DNA of 64,000 nt from contig CM027378.1 in assembly GCA_015680905.1 (NCBI GenBank), positions 37,049,001 to 37,113,000 of the forward strand. Reading direction: 5' to 3'. The notes beneath the pieces are model-generated. The model was given only the letters and a program-made list of their open reading frames with translations, was not told where the DNA came from and did no database searches. This document shows, one piece after another, positions 23,929 to 34,346 of this stretch (positions are counted from its first letter, which is position 1; each line of letters starts with the position of its first letter). The position numbers and the translations under genes are program-made. The stretch is from Coptis chinensis (taxonomy: Eukaryota > Streptophyta > Magnoliopsida > Ranunculales > Ranunculaceae).

Positions 23929-26018
23929 TTACAGTAGGACGATCAGGGTCCTTGTACTTAACAATTCCATTATTTTCGGATAAAGTTGGGAATTGTTCGG
24001 GTAAAAAGCGCCTTTAGGTATGTTGGTCTTACGCCTAGTAGTGCACAACTCTTTAAGAAACTTAGCGTGATTAGGTAGTTTTTTAATAGCTTCAAGAAAA
24101 GGAAGGTTTATCGTTAGATTTTTGAAAACGTTCCTAATCTCCTCAAAGTTGGTATCCCTGGTTAGCATGGCTAATTTTTGAGGGAACGGTGGTTTCGCTC
24201 TATATTTAGCGTATGGCTCGACTTGATGTGTAACCTTGGCTTTCTGTTTCTTAGGTTGTGGTTTAACTGGTACCTCTATAGTGGTAGGCTCTCCAGTTTC
24301 TATTTCGGTATCTAGTTCGATATCCGGTGTAGGGAGTACTGATGGGGTAACTATAGGCATAGTTACTTTGTTATCAACCACTCTTCCAGAACGGAGGGTG
24401 GTGATGGCATTTAGATAACCTACGATTGTAGTTTTCGTGCTAGTATTACCGTTTACCTCAAAGCCTGTGTTTGCTGTTTTAGGGTTTGGTATAGCTTGTC
24501 CTGGAAACACGCCTTTTGGTTGGGCTTTCTCTTGGGCTAACTGTTGTATGCCCTGATTTATGGATTGTAAGATCTGTTGGTTTGATTAAGTCATTGATTG
24601 GAAAAGTTGTTGGGTAACCTGTATAAAGGCGTCGATACGATCCGATTGTGTAGGTATAGTAGTCCAGTGTGGTGCATTTGGAACTATCTCACGTTGATTA
24701 TTAATGGGTGGGTTGTGATAGTTACTATTGTTAACCGGAACGATACCTCTATTGGTATTATAACTATTATAATTACTCTGACCTTGTGCTACACCTTGTC
24801 GTGGTTGCCCTTGGTTGTTATAATTATTATAATTTCCCTAACCTTGTCCCTGTCCTTGCCTAGGTGGAGCTTGATTATAATTGTTTGCTTGCCTAACATT
24901 TTGGTTATTAAACCCTGGAGGTGTAACTTGTTGATTGTTTCGCCAACTAAAGTTGGGATGTTGTCTCCATGGGGCATTAGGAATAGGATATTTATTAATG
25001 GAGCAAATATTATCTTGCTCTAATTGTTGTTGTTCATAGGCGAGAGGACAATAGGAGTCAGGGTGCTCAGGACTCAAACAGAAATTACATGGGTTGGAGT
25101 TTACATTCATGACGGGGATAGACTTTTGTTGCACAGAAATAGCCTCAACCTTTTTAGTTAGAGATTCGATTAAAATTTTGAGTTCTAGATCGGGTTTCAT
25201 CTCAAACATACCGGCGGCCTTAACTGTTGAAGAAGAACTAGCAGAGCGGGGATATCATCACTACCCCCAATTGTTATTGCGTTTAGTTTGTTCTTCTAAA
25301 AATTTGTAAGCCTCCGAGGCTCCTTTACTTAGGAAATTACCCCCATTCATTATGTCAAGGACTTCTTTATGGTGATGTTGAAGTCCTTTGAAAAAGGCAC
25401 GAACTAACGTGTCTTTTGCTAGGTTATGGTGTGGAAACTCTATAAGCAGATCGGTGAAATGATTCCAAGCCTCAGAAAATGATTCATGAGGATTCTGTCG
25501 GAAAAATTGAATCTTGGAAAGCATCTCATCCGTCTTTAGGGGTGGGTAAAAATGTTCCATAAACAGCTGAACAAGTTTAGCCCACGAGTCCACAGAGTTA
25601 GGCGCTTGGGCAGTTAACCAAGACGCTGCCTTATCGGCTAAGGTGAAGGGAAATACCCTCAGTTTAATTTGTTCTGCACCAACCGTAGGATGATGGAATG
25701 TTGTAAGGACTTGTTCAATCCTACGCATGTGTTGGTAAAGTTTTTCATGGTCTAAACCATGGAAGGCGGGTAACAAATTAAATATGTTTGGGGATTCAAA
25801 ATCCCCACTGGTCCGCTAGAACGATGCAAGATTTAGGGCTATCGCCAAGGCTTTGTAGAAGTCGGAGAGAGGAGTCTCTCTTTCTTCAGCCATTATGTCG
25901 GTGTGATTGGTGGGATAGTAGTTAGAGGTGTAGTGATTGGTATACTCGATAGATTTGTTTGTTGACGCGTTGACGGTTAATTACGTTCGGTGTTTTCTCG
26001 ACCGGACCTTAATCTCAT
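23929..26018 (-). pseudogene. Gag of element D
   Basis: The structural protein would form the particle that packages the RNA. The likely start is the ATG at 26018-26016, which gives MRLRSG, the same first residues as Gag in B and E. A second in-frame region begins MAEERETPLSDFYKALAIA near 25893, with a TAG in ASF*RTSGDF. The retrotransposon-gag domain is open from 25776 to 25261 (LPAFHGLDHEKLYQHMRRIE, WLTAQAPNSVDSWAKLVQLF, FFRQNPHESFSEAWNHFTDLL). A CCHC knuckle follows in 25209-24838 (CNFCLSPEHPDSYC, CX2CX4HX4C), then NAPWRQHPNF and a Gln/Asn-rich tail. The C-terminal part (24510-23929) has ITTLRSGRVVDNKV and NLTINLPFLEAIKKLPNHAKFLKEL before the protease. At least three disruptions. Confidence 0.88.
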
Positions 26019-26530
26019 GCAAGTCTAAGTCTAAACACGACAACACTCCAAACAATCTTGATATTTTAGTATAAACCTCTAACCGGAGATGCGAGGTATG
26101 GAAGAAAGGAATACCGATAAGCGTCCTTGCTTAAGCTTATGAATAGCGTCTTGTTTCTGGCGTGTTCGAAAGGTACATAACAAGTTAGAACACCGAAAAA
26201 CTTTAAAAATCGAAGTTGAAACAAACCTGTAGAAATCCGGAAAATTTAGCTTAGCTGGTGCGCTTCGCTTAGAGCCGTGATCACTCCGTGTATTTCCAAG
26301 TTACAGTGTTTTAGGGGCGGTCGCTCAAGATGGGGCGGTCGTGCTCAAGGTTTCGAGCTTATGGGGCAGTGCGCTCCGTTTGAAGCCTTGATCGCTTCGG
26401 TGTAATTTTGTCGCGGAACTTTTTCACCCCTCGAAACGGACAACCACGGTATGAATCAAACAAGGGTGGGTGGGTTTAATGGGACTTAAAATGACTAATT
26501 ATACTATGAAAACAATGCTAAAGTGCAACT
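26019..26530 (-). other. Leader of element D
   Basis: The untranslated stretch lies between the primer site and Gag. It contains a G+C-richer block (about 26240-26420) with cttcgcttagagc and ggtcgctc motifs that resembles 17390-17530 in the 3' region. Confidence 0.6.
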
Positions 26531-26549
26531 AAGATGGCGGTATGCCATT
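26531..26549 (-). promoter_or_regulatory. Primer binding site of element D
   Basis: Directly inside the 5' LTR the sense strand reads aatggcataccgccatctt. The framework TGGC and GCC is kept relative to the tRNA-Asp-type site (TGGCGCCGTTGCC) used by Athila elements, but the middle is changed, so the match is weak. Confidence 0.5.
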
Positions 26550-28024
26550 TGATAAAACATAAAATTGCTAGTTTACCTACTGAAATGAGCGATGAACTCA
26601 AAACGTAAGTAAACTAAAACTATTTATGATGCTAGATTGCTTATCAAAGTTTCTACTCTCAATTCTATCGAAATAGAGTGGAGTAACAAATTCGTTCCAC
26701 TCCTAGTTCTCTAGCATGGAGTGTTTTCTAATCTAATTAATCAGTCTTAAGTCTAATGAGAGCTTTACGAAGGGTGTTATACTACGATACAATATGAAAT
26801 TGATTATGTTGAATTTAAACTACGAATGCTATGGAAATATGATTGTTTTTGAATCTAGATAAAGGATTAGAGGGGAATTGAATCCAACTCGAATCCAACT
26901 TAATAACCTAGCATAGATTCTTGTATCTCGATTCTTACGTTCTTACGGCAAGAATTTCGAGTTCTAATCCCTAGTGTTCATGGCATTTCTACCAAATACT
27001 AACTAGCATGTGAGGTCGTCCACCCATTCTCATGGCGAATCACGACCTTCTAGAGTGGAATAGATTCTACAACGCTACTACACTATACCACTAAGTTTTT
27101 ATCAAAGCTTCATCAACCCCTCTAATGGAGGTTTAGCCTTTAGTCATCAACCCATCATTTCCCATTGAATTATAACTACTTATCATATTAAAATTTTAAC
27201 TTAACTAATTTAACTAACAATGTTTCAATCTACTTAAACTACAAAATGATAATCAACAAGAATTAGAACTAGATCTATAAATTGAAATGACAAAAATCGA
27301 AATTGACAAAATAACTATTTTATTTATCTAATCAATTAAGAACAATGATTCAAAGACTTAATCTAAAACAAGAATTGAAAATGGAACTTAAACTTAATTA
27401 CTCTACTGAAAACTAGATCTAGAATTCTATATAGTTTTAGGTCTAACTAGCTACCCTTAACAAAGAGCTAAGCTTTTGTTTTTATATGTCCAGATCTAAA
27501 AATCGTGCATGGGCTTGGAGCCATGTTTTGGGCCAGAGAATCAGGCCCAAAACCCAATTCTTTCAGTCCAAAAAGGCCTCTTCAGCTGCAGTTGACTTCA
27601 ACAGACTTTTCATCCACTTCTGCTCCTCTGATTGGGTCACGGCTTAGACCATTAGAAAGCTCTTTCCGATCCGGTCGTTTTGGCATAAGGTAGGCCCAAT
27701 TCCAAGGTCTGAGTCTAAAGATATGGCCTTCGGAAGTTCTGCTGACTTTGAGTGCTGTTTCTGCCCGCGTCGACTTTTCAGCTTTTGACCAGGCTTTAGA
27801 AAGGCTTTGTCTTCTTGAATCTTAGCCTTTAATCACAGAACTCCTTAGCAACCGACCTTTGCTCCTTTATCTCGCTAAAGTGGCACATTTTCTGCATAAT
27901 GGACTTTGGCGCTTTGAAATGCATAAAAACACGTAATCAGTATTAACTCTTAATTATTACTCACATAATTGGTCTAAAAGTATGGCTGTTACAGGGTTAA
28001 AACTACAATTTTGGGCTCTTATCA
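26550..28024 (-). repeat. 5' LTR of element D
   Basis: 1475 bp, TGATAAAA to CTTATCA. Its right edge meets target duplication tatac (28025-28029). It drives transcription leftward; the TATA-like motif is at about 27480-27489 on the minus strand. Confidence 0.93.
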
Positions 28025-28029
28025 TATAC

Positions 28030-28740
28030 AAATCATAATATTTTATGATTTCAAAATACGATTTCAAGTTTAAGTATACCCTCAACATACGATTTCAGTT
28101 TTAAATGTACGATTTCAAGTTTAAGTTAATAGATTATTGGACCTCATATTGAAATCATATAGAACAAACCTTTTTATATTGAAACCTGGTGTCGCGATCT
28201 TCGCTCTCCACTAAAAACGCAGCTCGCAGTGTAAAATAGTTTCTGATTTTGAAATTTTCTCTGCTTTAAATAAAACACGGAGGGGTTAAACTGGTATTAT
28301 AAAAAAATGGTCAATTTCACAGAAGGGTATAACTGGCATTTAAAAAAAACAAATGGGCTGGGCCAACTTATTTTGTCCTTGAGGGTTACTAAATATGAAA
28401 TCGTGGGTTTGTGAGTTACTAATTTCTAAAATTTGTCCTTGTGAGTTACTCACCAAAAAGTGTGTCCTCTAGACTTCATTTTCTAAAAGATTGGGCCTAC
28501 AGCCCAATTTCTTGTTATAAAATTTGTCCTTGTGAGTTACTCACAAAAAAATGTGTCCTATAGACTTCATTTTCTCAAAAATTGGGCCTTCGGCCCAATT
28601 TCTTGTTTTTTTATTTTGCGTCAAGGGTATACTTGAACTTTCATTAACCTGGTCCTTGAAAGTTACAAAAATAAAAAGGTGTCCTTGAGAGTTACTTTTT
28701 CAGCATTTTTGTCCTTGAGAGTCACTCCCTGTAAGGATGC
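28030..28740 (-). mobile_element. Probable promoter/TIR end of the MULE split by element D
   Basis: The sequence continues the left flank of element D (13096). It has three copies of a tacgatttcaagttta-like motif (28060-28125) and repeated gtccttgagggttact-type phrases, with an outer end near gtccttgagagtcactccctg (28721-28741). Such AT-rich repeat-bearing ends are usual for MULE terminal inverted repeats, but the opposite end is not in the window, so the TIR cannot be paired. Assignment is by position and style. Confidence 0.45.
28430..28611. repeat. Two tandem copies of a 91-bp repeat with a hairpin
   Basis: Copies start at 28430 and 28521. Each contains attgggcc followed by a short loop and gcccaat (attgggcctacagcccaat and attgggccttcggcccaat), so the stem is conserved while the loop differs. 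Confidence 0.85.
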
Positions 28741-29156
28741 ACTCCCATGGAATGCATCGAGAAAACATAAGATGAATATTTTATAGTAAGATATTAAAGA
28801 CTATATTTTAAGTCAAATTCTCCAAGAGTATGCATATAAGATGGATGATATGCTGTTAACTATATACTAATAGTCTAAATAATTAGGGATCTTTATAGAA
28901 AAACATATGAAAACATTTACCCCCAAACAAGATGAAATGATACATTTGGAGTGTAAAATGCAGAATGATAAAAGAAAGCTTATGTAAACCATCATGGAAC
29001 TTATGCAGTAACCCGTCATTGAATTGTTCAAGAGAGTGTGAGTGTGGTAGTAGTTTTTCTTCATGAGGCTTAGATGATGCAACATATGGTAAACTGGGTT
29101 TTTCAACCACTTAAATAAAGGGATCATCGTATGCTCTCAATAACTCATATTCCACC
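28741..29156 (-). other. 3' region of element H
   Basis: Non-coding. A purine tract (sense cttgtttgggggtaaatg) lies at about 28914-28931, in the same style as the tracts of C, D and J. The 3' LTR expected beyond it is not identifiable; the sequence passes into MULE-like DNA near 28740. Confidence 0.5.
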
Positions 29157-29585
29157 TTAGATTCTATTTTCTCTTTTTTCTGGCACTTTAATCAATCCGG
29201 GGCTCTTCTCAATTGGAATAATAGTCTCGGGAGTTTGTATGTTGGGCAAATTCTCTTTACTGGAAAGGTTTAGAAAATTATGAAGGATTTCAAAGGCAAT
29301 TGGCTTAATTGCGAGCTTGAGATTTCTTTGTAATGTTTTAGTGGTGCAGTCCTTCAAATTTGGTGGATATTTTATGAAGGGAGGTTGTCCTTCGAGAGGT
29401 GTTAACTCGGGGGAATGATGGTCGAGTGGTGGTTTTTCATATGATCTCGAGGACTCATAGAACTCTTCATCTAGCTTTGGCGTTTCGACAAAATTGTGGT
29501 TCCTATCGGCAATATTAAGGGTGTCATAAATTTGTTCCATCGATAAGTATTTAACGGCCAAACTAAAATTAGATCCACTTTCCAC
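29157..29585 (-). pseudogene. Element H ORF fragment of unknown function
   Basis: An open frame of 142 codons (for example LNIADRNHNFVETPKLDEEF, PPLDHHSPELTPLEG) is proline- and acid-rich with no recognised domain. It lies downstream of the zinc-knuckle segment at 29948-30340 on the same strand and probably belongs to the same Gag-like protein, separated by decayed sequence (29586-29947). It is not similar to the protease or pol of the other elements. Confidence 0.45.
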
Positions 29586-29947
29586 TATAGAATTTATATC
29601 CTATTTTCCAGGCACTTGATTTTCTTTGTCGTCTTTGTCATTGTCCAAGTTTGTCGAGTCATTTTCCAACACATGTTCAAGATTTTCTTCTGCCAGAGTG
29701 TTCTCATCCATGGGTGTACTAAGTCAAATGGGAGAAACTATAACTTTAGGCATGTAATCATCATAAGAACTGGAATTCACACGATAGTCAGGTGGATGGT
29801 AATGCTGTTTTAATTGGTAATAACTATCAGGATGGGCTTTAGCAATTGGCTCTGTTATAGTAACACCTTGCTTCTCTTGTTAGTTGGGGAGAATATTAGT
29901 CTCAGATGTGATATTGATTGAAGAAAACACAAGGTCGTTGCTATTTG

Positions 29948-30340
29948 CTAAATTTGTATTGTTTGCTCGCCCATTACGTGATAAGGTTGATCTGTGATAG
30001 ATGGTAGAGTGGGAAATGAATTTGACATGAATAGTGATGTGAATGGTAATGGACTTTGGGTGAAACCACACTCTGATTGACCCGGTGGATATATGAATGA
30101 TGGTTGACTATTTGTGCTGGAATTCCATGAATTGTCTGCATGATTAGAAAACTCTTGCGTGTATTGGGTACTAGGGAAATTTGAAAATTGAGGTTCGTAA
30201 TCGTAATAATATTCCATAGGAGGCTCGAACTCGGTATATGATGTGCATTGAGACGCCCAATGATACGGACTACCACAACAAGAACAAGGTTCTGGGTTTG
30301 CATTGTAATTCTATGACAGTTGCATTGTTTATTGATAAGC
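29948..30340 (-). pseudogene. Gag-like protein fragment with zinc knuckle, element H
   Basis: Reading the minus strand from about 30310 gives NPEPCSCCGSPYHWASQC, a CX2CX4HX4C knuckle, followed by TEFEPPMEYYYDYEPQF and a Ser/Asn/Gln-rich tail open to 29948. The knuckle type with flanking P and Y residues is that of Gag-like proteins in plant non-autonomous LTR elements. A stop lies just upstream of the knuckle. No protease, RT or integrase follows, so H looks like a gag-only element. Confidence 0.6.
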
Positions 30341-30659
30341 CATGGATACTCAAACAAGCATGATGCGCAAATAGCAGAAAGTTTTTGAAAAGTTTGCATG
30401 CAATGTCTGTAGATTAGATACTTTGCCCTGTTCGAATCAAATAGTGGGCACAAATATAGGATTTTGGCTCTACAAGAGTCAAGAGGGAAGATTGCCAGTT
30501 CACCAGATGGTGTGCCACCAAGAATCTCACTCACGATATTTCTGTGGGAGGAGAGTGAGTAAGGTGGTTGGTCCACTGGAATCTGGTAGCTCTCTACTCT
30601 TTTTGTTCATTCTAAATGTTTGTCCTGATGGACATGACTATATTGGCTCTGCTTGATTG

Positions 30660-32693
30660 ATTTTATCTTTTTAGTTTGGTCTATGTAACAAACAGTTCAC
30701 GCAACGTCCGTTTTAAAGTGTGGCTTAATCCCACTTTTTGTTCTTTTAGGGCTCCGGTTTAGCCTTAGCATTAATGTAAATACGAGACTAAAATGTAAAT
30801 CATACAATCATGCATGCATGCTTAGTAACATACAAGTATCCTCTTACACCTTGTAGCGAGGAGGTTTAAAAAGTACCACCCAAGGTGTACACGGTGAAGG
30901 CAACGTGGCGGGGCTGACGAAGTGTTTAGTGTCTTGCGTGTCAACCCACCATTTGAGCGTTTTCTTACGGTTACAAGTTTAATCTATCTAAGACCCACAA
31001 GTCAGGTCGAAATGTGGTAAAGCCAATAAGATATAATTGGTTGCTTTCGTGGGATAAAAACTATGAAAGCGGTAAACACGAAAAGTAACTACGTTTAGCT
31101 AATTAACTATTCACTAATGATTAATTAAATAAAATATGTAAAAGCTTAGAAAGTGTTCGTCAAAGATTGGAACTTCAACCCCCAAGTTGGGTTGAGATGT
31201 ACGAGCGTGATATTACACTACTCGCCTCTAGTGGTGTCAAATGGGCTGGGCCGGGCTGGGCCGGCCCTCAAACAATGAAGCCCTCATGCTTTGAGGGCTG
31301 GGCCAGCCCTACCCTCATTTACTTTGAGGGCCGGGTCGGGTCGGGCCAATGCTTAAATCTCAAAGCCTTTACCCGCCCCTCAACCCTCCCGAGAGGGCTT
31401 GAAGGGCCGGGCTTGAGGGCCAAACATGAGGGCCGGATACTATGTTATACATTTGATTTACAAAATAAATTTAGAAACATTAGTTAAAAATGATAAAATC
31501 AAATGCACTTCACAATTAAATTTTCAAACTACTAAAAAAACTTGTTAAAGTTGTATTAGTCAATTAAGATCAATTAAATTCATTTCATAAAATATTATAA
31601 TGAAATTATAAGATTGGCAAACTTAATAGATAAATGTTTTTTAAAGTGATTTTTAGCATATTAATGTTAAAATGAAATATATTAAAATTTTTTTTATTAA
31701 AATATGTGTAATAAATGTTGAGGGCCTAATGAGGGCCGGGCTTAAGGGAGGGCTTAAGTTTCGAAGTCTAGGCCCTTACCCTCCCCTCAAAGGCTTGAGG
31801 GCCGGGTCGGCCCAGCCCACGAATGTGTGAGGGCCTCATTTTGAGGGCTTTTTCAGCCCATGGGCCGGGTCGGGGCGGGCGAGCTAAGGGTTTGAGGGCC
31901 ATTTTGACACCCCTACTCGCCTCGCACATCCAACCGGCCCAAGTTGGCTGAACCCCAACTTTTGGTAAGTAAACTTAAACCAAAAGACTAAACTTTTAAA
32001 CTTACACTATTTTGTATTTATCCTAATTAATTAGTATTATTATTATTATTTTATTTTATTTATTTATTTATTCTTTATGTTGACTTGACTATATGATATT
32101 ATCCAAACTAACATGCATAAACAACAATTAATAGAAAATAAACCCTAAACATGCTTCTAAATTAATTTTAATGTTTAACTTTACTGATGGATTACTACTT
32201 TATTTAAATTAATAATTTTTTTTAATTATTAAATTTCTTTTTTAATTGAATTTTTGGTTTTGAAAATTCAAAACTTTGCAAATCTATTTACTTTTTATCT
32301 ACTCACAGTTGAATTAAAATGACTAGGGGGAATTAAAGCTAACTTACATACAAAGATTATGAGCTAACAGAATCTTCGTTGGAGAAAAGTGAGGTGCGGC
32401 GCAGGTCTGACAGGCGCGGGCACGGGCGGGCGCGGCTAAGGCATGGGTGCAGGGTTGGCAAGCACGACACGGGTCGATCAACACCGTTTTGGCTCGTTTT
32501 TCTCCAGCAGTCTCCGGTGAACCATCTCGTGCTATTCTCCGGCTCCGTTTGCTTATAAGTTTATTGGAAGTACACGAAAAAGAATCTTTAGTTACGAAAA
32601 TAAAGAAAAAAACTTGAAAAACTTGAAAATAAGATTGATAAGAAGAGTTCAAATAGTGATTTTTGGCTTCATCTTCCTCCTTGTGCTTAGATC
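30660..32693 (-). other. Leader of element H (interrupted by a MITE)
   Basis: The long AT-rich untranslated stretch lies between the primer site at 32711 and the Gag-like sequence. It holds no supportable ORF. A hAT-like MITE occupies 31229-31915. ATT-rich tracts occur at 32035-32075. Confidence 0.5.
31229..31915. mobile_element. hAT-like MITE, 687 bp
   Basis: Terminal inverted repeats are TAGTGGTGTCAAA at the left and, reverse complemented, TAGGGGTGTCAAA at the right. They are flanked by a perfect 8-bp duplication ctcgcctc at 31221-31228 and 31916-31923, the length typical of hAT elements. Both ends carry many gggccggg and gagggc subterminal motifs; the core (31440-31715) is AT-rich. It has no transposase, so it would need a hAT enzyme acting in trans. 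Confidence 0.9.
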
Positions 32694-32711
32694 CATGACG
32701 GTGGCGCCATT
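32694..32711 (-). promoter_or_regulatory. Primer binding site of element H
   Basis: Sense strand aaTGGCGCCACCGTCATGG immediately precedes the LTR edge; TGGCGCC fits the tRNA-Asp-type site of Athila elements better than any other copy in this window. It shows that H runs leftward and that its 5' LTR starts at 32712. Confidence 0.65.
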
Positions 32712-33252
32712 TGACTGTTGGTTAGTGGGGTATTGGGTGTGTTGTTCATCTTAGATCATTTATTAGGAGGAAAGGGTTTGATGGTTGGAAAACCTCTTTC
32801 TAAACTTTCTTATCTTTCTTTAACTTGTTCTTGATGTTTAAATGGTGGAAAACACTAGTTCTTGCATTGAATGGTTAAAACATAAATAAAACTATTGATT
32901 TAATAGAGAAAACATGTTTGGAAATGGTTTAGTTGGGATAACTTGCTCACAAATTTATACTCATTTGAACATGTCAAATGAGTATGACTAGTGTTTTGGG
33001 GTTTTGATGCAAAATTAGAAGAAGTAATGAGGTAGAAGACAAGGTTGAAAACTTTTTATTGAAGATAATAAAAACTTGAATCATCCACTAAAACTTGAAG
33101 AACATGAAAACGAAAAACAAGTATATAACAAATTAAACTATTAATTAAAACATATTAACCTACTTCTAATGACCAAAGATTAATTCTAGGGTAAGGTTCT
33201 CTCTCCTCTCACTCTGGTTTATATACTTCACTAATTACATATTACAACTTTA
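32712..33252 (-). repeat. Partial 5' LTR of element H
   Basis: The block begins TGACTGTTGG next to the primer site. A minus-strand TATA-like motif (sense gtatataaacc) lies at about 33226-33236. The upstream U3 part would continue across the LINE insertion at 33266/45463, but no clear LTR end is seen after 45477. Confidence 0.5.
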
Positions 33253-33266
33253 CCCTCACCCTTTAG
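33253..33266. repeat. Left target duplication of the LINE
   Basis: The 14 bases ccctcaccctttag occur here and again, identically, at 45463-45476. They bracket the LINE together with the nested element E. Confidence 0.95.
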
Positions 33267-33790
33267 TTTTTTTTATTTTTTATTTTTATTATTATTATTT
33301 TTTTAATTTTTTTAATTTTTAATAAGCTAGAAGTTATGGCAGACCTCAACCTGTATTAGATGAAACTCGGGGATACATAGTACCTATTCTATCTTCCTCT
33401 ATTATATGATGTAACTTTGCATCTAGAGGAAGAGAAAAGAAAATGACACCCTCTTCTGGCGATCTATACAACTTTGAAAGGTAGTCGACTGCCCGATTTC
33501 CTTCTCTAAAGATATGACTAAAAGATCATTTTATAAAAGAGTTTGTAAGACATCTAATATAGGCTACCATATTAGAACAATACCATGGACATCGCTCGAT
33601 GCCATTTAAGATGTTTATGGCCCCAAGTGAGTCAGAATTGAATTCCAGCTTGTCAATACCTAAATCTTGGGCCTGCTTAAGCCCAACTTCTACATCATAA
33701 ATCTCCTAAAAGATAACAGAGTGCTTGGAAGAGCTGCCTACATAAGCTCGAGCTACATTCCCCAAAGCATCGCGAATTGTTCCTCCATAC
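33267..33790 (-). pseudogene. LINE (L1-type) 3' part: RNase H domain, 3' UTR and A-rich tail
   Basis: In sense (leftward) the sequence reads YGGTIRDALGNVARAYVG then VEVGLKQAQDLGIDKLEFNSD and GAINILN, the RNase H-like domain found at the C-terminus of many plant LINE ORF2 proteins. One TAG lies in between (near 33705). After the 3' UTR the element ends in an A-rich, T-interrupted tail (plus-strand T-rich 33267-33318). The frame continues from NG at 44290 on the other side of element E, which shows that E interrupted the RNase H domain. Confidence 0.88.
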
Positions 33791-34346
33791 TGATATTAGC
33801 TTTTTTTTTACTACGTTAGAGATTTGACTCTCTAATTTGATACGAAAGCGAACTCAAAGTTCCTTACTCAGGATCTTCATTTCGTAAAGTTGGAATAAGG
33901 ATTCGAACCAACCTAAAGTCGAGGACAACTACAAATTGGTTGTTACTCTTAGGGAACTAGTGAGTAAGTTTACTACTAATGCTGGGTTTCTTTCCTATAC
34001 AAACATTAAAGAAAAAAAACATTAAGATTTGAAATCATGCAATTAATACAAAATACAATTTACTAAAGAAAAGGTGGAGAGCTAATCCTCCTCATGTGAA
34101 AATAACATTTAGTTGTTGATTTGAAAAGGTTCATTTGATTCTTCCTAGACTCATAGACAAGCCCTAATGGAAGAAAACTTGATCCCTAGCATGTATGGCT
34201 CATTAAAGAGTTCATACATGCTAGCAAGTGGAACCAAGCATTGACTTATCTCTAAGCTCATTACTTTGATTCCTAACTAGACACTACACCAACTATCATT
34301 TTGGGATAGGATGCAGGTCTAGTTGTTCTTCCTAACAACCTGCCAA
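33791..34346 (-). repeat. Truncated 3' LTR of element E
   Basis: The block is collinear with 42823-43377 of the 5' LTR with few changes, then similarity stops abruptly after ctgccaagcca. About 900 bp of LTR and presumably the adjoining purine tract are deleted. Confidence 0.9.

Larger units (their letters stand above)
13102..28024 (-). mobile_element. Element D: complete Athila-like LTR retrotransposon, 14.9 kb
   Basis: Both LTRs are present (13102-14579 and 26550-28024), flanked by the exact 5-bp target duplication tatac at 13097-13101 and 28025-28029. Order in the sense direction is 5' LTR, primer site, leader, Gag, protease, RT-RNase H, integrase, a post-pol hairpin, a 5.8-kb 3' region with decayed ORFs, purine tract and 3' LTR. 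At 14.9 kb it is longer than the 10-12 kb usual for Athila, mostly because of the 3' region. Stops and frameshifts in every gene make it non-autonomous today. It inserted into the MULE-derived sequence, splitting it. Confidence 0.95.

Noticed and set aside
24598-25023. Plus-strand 141-codon open frame
   Set aside because: It lies opposite the Gln/Asn-rich tail of Gag in element D; low-complexity codons read backwards give a hydrophobic frame. No independent support.
31167-31487. Plus-strand 106-codon open frame
   Set aside because: It arises from the G+C-rich repeated end of the hAT-like MITE, not from a gene.
33267-33318. T-rich tract as a simple microsatellite
   Set aside because: It lies directly after the 14-bp duplication at the 3' end of the LINE, so it is the antisense of the LINE's A-rich tail.
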